A stretch of 13,106 bases of DNA from Acidobacteriota bacterium (GTDB taxonomy: Bacteria; Acidobacteriota; Blastocatellia; RBC074), in NCBI GenBank assembly GCA_013140935.1, contig JABFSD010000074.1, positions 1-13,106 on the forward strand, given 5' to 3'. Position numbers and translations under genes: made by a program. Positions 7,516 through 13,106 of this stretch are shown here, piece after piece. Each line of letters begins with the position of its first letter. Positions within the stretch are counted from its first letter, which is position 1. The notes under the pieces are model-generated. The model saw nothing but the letters and a program-made list of their open reading frames with translations, did not search any database and was not told where the DNA came from.

Positions 7516-8472
7516 ATGGATGTTCTTTCCGATGTGTTGACTACGATACGGCTGCAAAGCGCGCTTCACTTCTGCCCGGAACTGAGTGCGCCCTGGGGCA
7601 TAAAGGTGTCGGCGCAAAGTGACCGCGCCATTTTCTATATGCTGTCGCGCGGGAGTTGTTATCTTGAGGTTGACGGGCTGACAGCCTCGGCGCCGCTGGT
7701 CGGTGGTGACGTGGTGATGCTGCCGCACGGCGCAGCCCACATCCTGCGCGACCGACCGCGAACGCGGGCGATTCCAATTGAAAAATTGTTTGGAGAAGGC
7801 TGCGCAAGCAACACGCCCCGCGCGGTACAACATGGCGGCGGCGGCGAGAAATCGGCGCTCGTGGTGGGGTATTTCAAATTCGAGAATCAAGCGGCAAGCA
7901 ACTTTCTCGCGTCACTGCCCCCGCTCATTCACATTCGCGCCGAAGAGGGGCAGAACGTACCCTGGCTGGAAGCCACGTTGAAGTTCCTGGCCTCCGAATC
8001 CACCTCGGATGCGCCCGGCGCGCAAATCATCATGGCGCGACTCTCAGATGTTCTCTTCATCCAGATTTTGCGCGCACACATCGCACAATGCGCCAAAGCA
8101 AGTCACCAATGTGAAAACAAGGCCAGCATGTTGCGCGCGTTGCTCGATCCACAGATAGGCCAGGCGCTGAAGCTGATTCATCAACAACCCGATCATTCCT
8201 GGACAGTAGCGAAATTGGCTGAACAGGTCAGCATGTCGCGGACCGGGTTCGCGGTGCGCTTCACACAAGTGGCTGGCATCGCGCCGCTCGATTATGTGAG
8301 GAAGTGGCGGATGCAGAAGGCCAGCGACTTATTGCGTCAGGGTGAAAACAATCTTGATGAGGTTGCGATACGGGTCGGCTATGAGTCTGGCGCGGCTTTC
8401 AGCAAAGCATTCAAGCGGGAAACGGGCGTCCCACCGGGGCTTTATCGCAAGGAACAAGCTCTGCGAAGTTAA
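7516..8472 (+). CDS. AraC-family transcriptional regulator with N-terminal cupin sensor
   Basis: A 318-residue regulator. The N-terminal half has the cupin_6-type ligand-binding fold of this AraC subgroup: SDRAIFYMLSRGSCYLEVDG, then GGDVVMLPHGAAHIL with its conserved PHG, and later LPPLIHI. The C-terminal AraC DNA-binding domain has two helix-turn-helix units, at about residues 230-249 (TVAKLAEQVSMSRTGFAVRF) and 280-299 (LDEVAIRVGYESGAAFSKAF), followed by the usual Phe-Lys-Arg, Gly-x-x-Pro and Tyr-Arg signature. The gene is divergent from the pirin operon, 157 bases apart start to start. Members of this subgroup often sit next to dehydrogenases or oxidoreductases they control, so it probably regulates that operon and itself. 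The inducer is unknown; the cupin pocket suggests a small aromatic or carbonyl compound, which is inference. Confidence 0.93.
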   Translation: MDVLSDVLTTIRLQSALHFCPELSAPWGIKVSAQSDRAIFYMLSRGSCYLEVDGLTASAPLVGGDVVMLPHGAAHILRDRPRTRAIPIEKLFGEGCASNTPRAVQHGGGGEKSALVVGYFKFENQAASNFLASLPPLIHIRAEEGQNVPWLEATLKFLASESTSDAPGAQIIMARLSDVLFIQILRAHIAQCAKASHQCENKASMLRALLDPQIGQALKLIHQQPDHSWTVAKLAEQVSMSRTGFAVRFTQVAGIAPLDYVRKWRMQKASDLLRQGENNLDEVAIRVGYESGAAFSKAFKRETGVPPGLYRKEQALRS

Positions 8473-8501
8473 GATTTCTGCGGACATCGTTACGCACGAA
8501 T

Positions 8502-9011
8502 TTATTTCCGGTAGATAGTCCGCGTCGTTGAGGGCGGGCCGCCCAACACGCCGCTCCGCGCGGTTTCGACGACCAGCGAGGTGGGCGAAGCGAGCGTGAG
8601 TGTTTGTTTCACCTCGACCTTCAGCGGCTGACCATCCACAGGGTTTTCGTAGCTGTGTGTTGTCGTGATAACCAGTTTGTCGCCCTCCCACGCCGCCTTC
8701 GAGGTTTGCACCTGAATGCCGCGCCCCATCATCACGGAGTTTTTCGTCTCAGTTCCATCCAGCGCGTAAACAAACCGCAGTGGCGGTTGCATATCGCCGC
8801 GCGCGAAAAACGGATATTCGACCGTCAGCCTATTGTTCGCTTGCTTGATGCTGAGGTTCGATCCCCAACCGCTGCCCAGATCGCCCGTTGGGGCTTTGGC
8901 TTCCGGCTCGCTCGTCCAGCGCCCCGAAAAATCGGGTTTTGATTGGGCTGTCGAGCTGGCGCACAGCAACACGATCACTAGCCAATTCAAGTTTTGTTTA
9001 AGCAGTCTCAT
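8502..9011 (-). CDS. Secreted protein of unknown function
   Basis: A 169-residue exported protein. I start it at ATG 9011 rather than the in-frame ATG at 9041 because GGGGAG (9020-9025) lies eight bases upstream and the protein then begins with a proper signal peptide (MRLLKQNLNWLVIVLLCASS, then TAQ, cleavage near residue 22). The mature part opens with KPDFSGRW and then consists of short beta-type stretches (NLSIKQANNRLTVEYPF, WEGDKLVITTTHSYENP, VEVKQTLTLASPTSLVVETA), which suggests a lipocalin-like or other small beta barrel. Proteins starting with this 'DFSGRW' style are common in acidobacteria without a known role. No cysteines remain after cleavage and there is no lipobox. It is convergent with the AraC gene (29 bases apart) and divergent from the cytochrome-like gene. 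Confidence 0.8.
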   Translation of the reverse strand: MRLLKQNLNWLVIVLLCASSTAQSKPDFSGRWTSEPEAKAPTGDLGSGWGSNLSIKQANNRLTVEYPFFARGDMQPPLRFVYALDGTETKNSVMMGRGIQVQTSKAAWEGDKLVITTTHSYENPVDGQPLKVEVKQTLTLASPTSLVVETARSGVLGGPPSTTRTIYRK

Positions 9012-9050
9012 TGCATTGTCTCCCCGGCAGCAGAAATACACCGTTGGCTC

Positions 9051-9079
9051 ATCGTAGTTCGGCAGTTGGGCAAGGGCAA
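9051..9079 (-). promoter_or_regulatory. Candidate promoter of the small secreted protein
   Basis: On the minus strand, TTGCCC (9074-9079; 4 of 6) is separated by 17 bases from TACGAT (9051-9056; 4 of 6). This would start transcription about 33 bases before ATG 9011. Found by eye and unproven. Confidence 0.35.
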
Positions 9080-9205
9080 GACCCGTGCTGGGCTAATCTG
9101 GTGCAAACGCCCTATGTTCGTCCAAGACGCCCTTGCGCAAAGGCGTAGCCTGTTGGCTGGCATATTGTTTCGTTTTCATAAATGTTGTGACTTCGGCTTA
9201 GGCCA

Positions 9206-9325
9206 TTGAAATCACTTCTGCGTTATCTGGTCACATCGCTTTGGCTGGCGGCGTGGTTGAGCGCAGCGCACGCTGTCGAGCGAATAAAAGTCGCAACGAC
9301 GAACTTAGCCGCACCGTCAAAGCAC
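9206..9325 (+). pseudogene. Possible relic: N-terminus of an exported binding-protein-like gene
   Basis: In the same frame as the next gene, a TTG at 9206 opens a stretch reading KSLLRYLVTSLWLAAWLSAA, then HAVERIKVATTNLAAPS. It looks like a full signal peptide with an Ala-His-Ala cleavage site, followed by the first strand of a periplasmic substrate-binding protein. After about 40 residues it dissolves into non-protein-like sequence, and the next gene then starts with its own signal peptide. ATTGAAATC at the start could be an ATGAAATC broken by one extra T. I read this as a truncated gene whose remainder was lost; the alternative is chance, or a TTG-initiated extension of the next gene. Confidence 0.35.
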
Positions 9326-9336
9326 ACAGACCACAC

Positions 9337-9342
9337 AAAGGA
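9337..9342 (+). promoter_or_regulatory. Ribosome binding site deciding the PSD1 start
   Basis: AAAGGA ends seven bases before ATG 9350. Together with the signal peptide that begins there, it favours 9350 over the in-frame TTG at 9206. Confidence 0.7.
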
Positions 9343-9349
9343 AACCGTT

Positions 9350-11965
9350 ATGCGATTTCACCGCACTCGAAAACTGATCGTCAGCGTATTCATTCTGTCT
9401 CTGTTGCCGTTATGCGCGTGGTGGCGGGCAGAGGCGCAATTGTCGCTATCGCTTTCGCAACAGGCTTACGCGGTGTTGCGGCAAAACTGTTTTGGCTGTC
9501 ACGGCGCAGCGAAAACATCCGAACTGGATTTGCGCACGGCGGAAGGCGTTTCGGCGGGCGGCGAAAACGGCAAAGTCCTCGTGCCGGGCGATGCACAGGC
9601 GAGCCGTTTGTTTATCTTCGTTACACATCAGGAAAAGCCTACGATGCCGCCGGGCAAGAAGCTGAGCGACGCCGACATCGAAACGTTGCGGAAATGGATT
9701 ACGGCCGGTGCGTCGTTGGAGAGCTTTGCGCCAGCCGTAGCGGAAGCGCCGAAAGCAGAGAATTTGCCGGAGTACAAGTTCAGTGCAGCAGAGCGCGGCT
9801 TCTGGGCGTTTCAAGCGCCTAAGCGTACTGCGCCGCCGCGCGCGGCGTTGGCAAGCTGGAATCACAATCCAATTGATGCGTTTTTGTTTGCGGCGATGCG
9901 CGCGAAAGGCGTGAAGCCTTCACCGAAAGCAGATCGCCGCACGTTGATTCGTCGCGCTTATCTCGACGTGACGGGCTTGCCACCTGCGCCGGAAGAAGTC
10001 ACAGCGTTCGTGAATGACAAAGCACCGGATGCGTATGAAAAGCTGATTGATCGTTTGCTGGCGAGTCCGCATTACGGCGAACGTTGGGCGCGGCATTGGC
10101 TTGATCTGGTGCGTTACGCCGACTCGGGCGGCTTCGAGTTTGACGTAGATCGTCCAGAAGGTTGGCGTTATCGTGATTACGTCGTCAAAGCGTTCAATGA
10201 AGACAAGCCTTACGATCAATTCATCAAGGAACAATTGGCAGGAGATGAATACGCGCCGGAATCGCCCAACGCAGATGACGCGATCATTGCGACCGGCTTT
10301 TTGCGGCTTGGGCCAGAAGGCGGTGGCGGCGGTGAACGCGGGCGACAGGATGCGTTGGATGACATCATCACGACGTCTTCGCTGACGTTTATGGGCATGA
10401 CGGTGGGCTGTGCGCGTTGTCACGATCACAAGTTCGATCCGATACGACAAACCGATTTCTATCGCATCCAAGCGGTGTTTGCGCCTACGCGCCCGGCGAG
10501 TCATCCGTTGGTGAAACCGGATGTCGTCGCCGCGCACGCGGCAGAAACCCAACGCATTGAAGCGCAGCAAAAACCTTTGCGCAAAGCCAAAGACGACCTC
10601 GAAGCACCGTACCTGAAAATCCTCGTCGAAGAAGCCGTCAGCCGTTTGCCCGACTACATGCAGACTGCGTGGCGCACGCCCGAAGACAAACGCACGCCGG
10701 GGCAACGCCTGAATGTGCAGCAAATCCGCAAGACGCTCGAAGACGACACGCTGTCGCAGAAGCTGACCGAAAAAGACATCGTCGCGCGGATGTCAGCGGA
10801 AGATAAAAACAAACATCAGGATTTGAACGCGCAAATCAAAACGCTCGACCGGCAAAAACCGAAGCCGTATCCGACCGCGCGCGCCATCGGTGAAAACGGG
10901 CCGAAGCCTGCGCCGACGTACTTTTTGCATCGCGGCAACTTCGATTCCAAAGGCCCCGCCGTGATGCCCGGCGTGTTGTCAGTCGTAAGTCAGTTTGATT
11001 TCCCCGTGCCGCCTGCGAATGCGAAATCGAGCTTTCGACGACGAGGATTCGCCGAATGGCTGACGAACAAACAAAACCCATTGACCGCGCGCGTCATGGT
11101 CAATCGTTTGTGGCAGCATCATTTCGGCGAAGGGCTGGTGCGCACGCCCAGCAACTTTGGCAAAATGGGCGAGTTGCCGTCGCATCCTGAATTGTTGGAT
11201 TGGCTCGCTATCGCGTTCCGCGATGGAGGGATGAGGGATGAGGGCGGAAGGATGAATAAAACTACGGAACAAACGCTTCATCCCTCATCCCTCATCCCTC
11301 ATCCCTCCTGGAGCATAAAAGCGATGCACCGCCTGATAATGACTTCGCAGGCGTATCAAATGGCGAGCGATAACGTTGCTGCGAACGTCGCGCTTGATCC
11401 TGAGAACCGCTTGTTCTGGCGGATGCCACGTATGCGGTTGGAAGCCGAAGCGATCCGCGATGCGATGCTGGCGGTCGCAGGCAATCTGGATCGCACGTTG
11501 GGCGGGCCGTGCGTGTATCCGTACATTGATCCGAAGCTGTTTCAATCCAGCACGAAGCGCACGTGGCCGGGCAAGCCGGACGATGATCCTGCAACGTGGC
11601 GGCGCAGCTTATACGTCTATTCTAAACGCAGCATTCGCTATCCACTGTTTGAGACCTTCGATCAACCGAACCTCATCAATTCGTGCGAACGCCGCAACCG
11701 CTCGACCATCGCGCCGCAAGCCTTGCTGATGATGAACAACAATTTCGTGTTGGTTGAAGCGCAAAAGTTCGCCGAACGTTTGCGCAAAGAATCTGGCGCG
11801 GATGTGGCGCGGCAAATCATGCGCGGCTATCAACTGGCGTTGGGACGCGCACCGAGTGAGTTTGAGCGCGCAAAGACGATAGCTTTTATGCGTGAGAATC
11901 CGAACGGATTGGCAGAATTTTGTCAGGCATTATTCAACCTGAATGAGTTTGTGTATCGGCAATAA
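9350..11965 (+). CDS. PSD1-type (DUF1549/DUF1553) planctomycete cytochrome c-like exported protein
   Basis: An 871-residue exported protein. Residues 1-29 are a signal peptide ending Ala-Glu-Ala before Gln30. A PSCyt1 heme-binding domain follows, with CFGCH at residues 47-51 and a late Met in EKPTMPPGKKLSD that suits an axial ligand. The DUF1549 domain (about 168-380) shows RRAYLDVTGLPPAPEEV, SPHYGERWARHWLDLVRYAD and a second heme-type motif CARCH at 354-358 within TVGCARCHDHKFDP. A charged helical linker precedes DUF1553 from about residue 567 (FAEWLTNKQNPLTARVMVNR, LWQHHFGEGLVRTPSNFG, and later APQALLMMNNNFV). Residues 626-653 are not part of the family: they are encoded by a palindromic repeat inserted in frame. 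The biochemical role of this family is not settled; a periplasmic redox enzyme is likely. A GH39 gene follows after 40 bases on the same strand; the DUF1501 partner often found downstream is absent at that spot. Confidence 0.93.
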   Translation: MRFHRTRKLIVSVFILSLLPLCAWWRAEAQLSLSLSQQAYAVLRQNCFGCHGAAKTSELDLRTAEGVSAGGENGKVLVPGDAQASRLFIFVTHQEKPTMPPGKKLSDADIETLRKWITAGASLESFAPAVAEAPKAENLPEYKFSAAERGFWAFQAPKRTAPPRAALASWNHNPIDAFLFAAMRAKGVKPSPKADRRTLIRRAYLDVTGLPPAPEEVTAFVNDKAPDAYEKLIDRLLASPHYGERWARHWLDLVRYADSGGFEFDVDRPEGWRYRDYVVKAFNEDKPYDQFIKEQLAGDEYAPESPNADDAIIATGFLRLGPEGGGGGERGRQDALDDIITTSSLTFMGMTVGCARCHDHKFDPIRQTDFYRIQAVFAPTRPASHPLVKPDVVAAHAAETQRIEAQQKPLRKAKDDLEAPYLKILVEEAVSRLPDYMQTAWRTPEDKRTPGQRLNVQQIRKTLEDDTLSQKLTEKDIVARMSAEDKNKHQDLNAQIKTLDRQKPKPYPTARAIGENGPKPAPTYFLHRGNFDSKGPAVMPGVLSVVSQFDFPVPPANAKSSFRRRGFAEWLTNKQNPLTARVMVNRLWQHHFGEGLVRTPSNFGKMGELPSHPELLDWLAIAFRDGGMRDEGGRMNKTTEQTLHPSSLIPHPSWSIKAMHRLIMTSQAYQMASDNVAANVALDPENRLFWRMPRMRLEAEAIRDAMLAVAGNLDRTLGGPCVYPYIDPKLFQSSTKRTWPGKPDDDPATWRRSLYVYSKRSIRYPLFETFDQPNLINSCERRNRSTIAPQALLMMNNNFVLVEAQKFAERLRKESGADVARQIMRGYQLALGRAPSEFERAKTIAFMRENPNGLAEFCQALFNLNEFVYRQ
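11225..11308. repeat. 84-bp palindromic heptamer-repeat element inside the DUF1553 coding region
   Basis: A left arm (11225-11256) carries degenerate copies of GGGATGA; the right arm (11277-11308) carries four TCATCCC copies. They pair at 29 of 32 positions around a 20-base loop (11257-11276). The element is exactly 84 bases, or 28 codons, so the frame is kept and it reads as a Gly/Arg/Asp/Glu-rich arm, then HPSSLIPHPS. Flanking codons restore the family sequence (LLDWLAIAFRDG before, WSIKAMHRLIMTS after). It resembles the short tandem heptamer or miniature palindromic repeats scattered through some bacterial genomes and is best read as a recent insertion. Confidence 0.85.
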
Positions 11966-12005
11966 TGAATCACTGCTCGACCTTAATTCCTACTCTGGAA
12001 AATCA

Positions 12006-13106
12006 ATGAAACCATTTTTACTCTGTCTAGCATTGTTTCTGTCCCACGTTCGTTTGTTGGCGCAGGAACCGGTCAATATCCGCATCGAAGCCAATACCAA
12101 AATCGGCCCACTCAAACCCATTTGGGCATACGTCGGCTATGACGAACCGAATTACACATACATGAAGTATGGACCGAAGCTCATTGCGGAATTGCAACAG
12201 ATGAATCCAGTGCCGGTTTATTTTCGCGCGCATAGTTTGTTAGTCACAGGCGATGGCAAAGCCGCGCTGAAATGGGGTTCGACCAACGCTTACACCGAAG
12301 ACGCGGTAGGCAAGCCGGTTTACGATTGGAAGATCGTGGATCAAATCTTTGACACTTACATCAAAGTCGGAGCCAAGCCCTTGGTCGAAATCGGCTTTAT
12401 GCCACAGGCAATGTCCGTCAAACCGGAACCCTATCAACACAACTGGAAACCGGGCGATCAATACAACGACATTTATTTGGGTTGGGCTTATCCGCCCAAA
12501 GATTATGACAAGTGGGCTGAACTGGTGCGGCAATGGGTGCTGCATTCGGTTGCGCGCTATGGCAAAGACGAAGTGTTGTCGTGGTGGTGGGAACTTTGGA
12601 ACGAACCGGACATTCCCTATTGGAAAGGCACGCCCGAAGAATATAACAAGCTTTACGATTACACAGCCGAGGCAGTGAAACGCGCTTTACCGGGCGCAAA
12701 AGTTGGCGGGCCAGCAACCACTGGCCCGGCGAGTGAGAAAGCCGCCGCGTTTCTAAAACAGTTTCTTGAACATTGCGCGCGTGGCAAAAATGCGGCGACG
12801 GGCAAGACCGGTGCGCCGCTTGATTTCATCAGCTATCACGCCAAAGGCAACCCCAGAGTCGTAGACGGTCACGTTCGTATGGGCATCGGCAAAAACATGT
12901 CTGACGTAGCGCGTGGGATGGAAATCGTCACGTCGTTCCCGCAATTCAAAAAGCTGCCGATCATCCTCACCGAATCAGACCCGGAAGGTTGCGCGGCTTG
13001 TTCGGCGCGCGTTTATCCGCAGAACGCTTATCGCAATGGCACGCTTTATCCGACGTACACCGCCGTCGCGCTGAGCAATATCTTCAAGCTGGCCGACAAG
13101 CATCAA
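12006..13106 (+). CDS. GH39-like secreted glycoside hydrolase (3' end outside window)
   Basis: The frame is open from ATG 12006 to the right edge, giving 367 residues without a stop. Residues 1-19 are a signal peptide (MKPFLLCLALFLSHVRLLA), so the enzyme is exported. The mature part is a TIM-barrel glycosidase of clan-A type. WWWELWNEPD carries the acid/base Glu at residue 200, LPIILTESDPEG carries the likely nucleophile Glu323, and DFISYHAKG lies between them, as in GH39 beta-xylosidases and relatives. Typical substrates of the family are beta-xylosides, alpha-iduronides or other plant and glycan oligosaccharides; which applies here cannot be decided. GGAA lies a few bases before the start as a weak ribosome binding site. 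It follows the PSD1 gene by 40 bases and is probably co-transcribed with it. An accessory C-terminal domain could lie outside the window. Confidence 0.85.
   Translation, partial: MKPFLLCLALFLSHVRLLAQEPVNIRIEANTKIGPLKPIWAYVGYDEPNYTYMKYGPKLIAELQQMNPVPVYFRAHSLLVTGDGKAALKWGSTNAYTEDAVGKPVYDWKIVDQIFDTYIKVGAKPLVEIGFMPQAMSVKPEPYQHNWKPGDQYNDIYLGWAYPPKDYDKWAELVRQWVLHSVARYGKDEVLSWWWELWNEPDIPYWKGTPEEYNKLYDYTAEAVKRALPGAKVGGPATTGPASEKAAAFLKQFLEHCARGKNAATGKTGAPLDFISYHAKGNPRVVDGHVRMGIGKNMSDVARGMEIVTSFPQFKKLPIILTESDPEGCAACSARVYPQNAYRNGTLYPTYTAVALSNIFKLADKHQ

Larger units (their letters stand above)
9012..9349. other. Divergent intergenic region (338 bp) with weak signals and a relic
   Basis: The gap separates the divergent starts of the small secreted protein and the PSD1 protein. 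It holds the candidate minus-strand promoter above and an imperfect hairpin at 9127-9146 (ACGCC...GGCGT around GCGC). A weak plus-strand promoter candidate is TTGGCT at 9153-9158 and CATAAA at 9177-9182, 18 bases apart. The probable gene relic described separately starts at 9206. I see no intact gene. Confidence 0.5.

Noticed and set aside
9920..10723. Minus-strand open frame of 267 codons
   Set aside because: It is antisense to the conserved DUF1549 region, and its product is Arg- and Phe-rich with no recognisable domain.
11225..11308. Heptamer repeats as a CRISPR array
   Set aside because: Repeat units are 7 bases, contiguous and mirrored in two arms, without spacers or cas genes.

Overview
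The window looks like chromosomal DNA from a GC-rich bacterium, most likely an acidobacterium. That is an inference from gene content: a very large Oar-like TonB-dependent receptor with an N-terminal carboxypeptidase-regulatory-like domain, a PSD1-type (DUF1549/DUF1553) 'planctomycete cytochrome c' protein, a secreted GH39-type glycosidase, and strong AGGAGG ribosome binding sites. No rRNA, tRNA, CRISPR array, transposase, phage gene or integration site is visible.

Layout. (1) 1-1311 (+): the 3' end of an unrecognised alpha-helical protein, overlapping by ATGA a 329-residue membrane protein with about eight helices. (2) 1404-4877 (+): a 1157-residue TonB-dependent receptor. (3) 4878-5204: a convergent gap with a 16-bp-stem hairpin that can terminate both strands and a 20-bp palindrome. 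(4) 5205-7358 (-): a three-gene operon in the order pirin, NmrA-like NAD(P)-binding protein, DoxX-like membrane protein. The pirin frame is broken by a one-base shift near 6736. (5) 7516-8472 (+): a divergent AraC-family regulator, probably controlling that operon; the shared gap holds a plausible minus-strand promoter with a small dyad over its predicted start point. (6) 8502-9011 (-): a small secreted protein of unknown function. (7) 9012-9349: a divergent gap holding a probable gene relic. (8) 9350-11965 (+): a di-heme-motif PSD1 cytochrome-like protein, whose DUF1553 domain carries an in-frame 84-bp palindrome built from GGGATGA heptamers. (9) 12006 to the window end (+): a GH39-type glycoside hydrolase that runs off the edge.

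How the parts may work together: pirin, NmrA and DoxX are all linked to redox or quinone/electrophile chemistry, and a neighbouring AraC regulator with a cupin sensor fits an inducible stress or detoxification module. The PSD1 protein and the GH39 enzyme are 40 bp apart on one strand and both exported, which suggests a periplasmic polysaccharide or sugar-oxidation function. The receptor has no SusD-like partner in view. I do not see a clear new defence or mobile system. The strongest unusual signals are the palindromic repeat inserted in frame into a conserved domain, the broken pirin gene, and the orphan signal-peptide relic.
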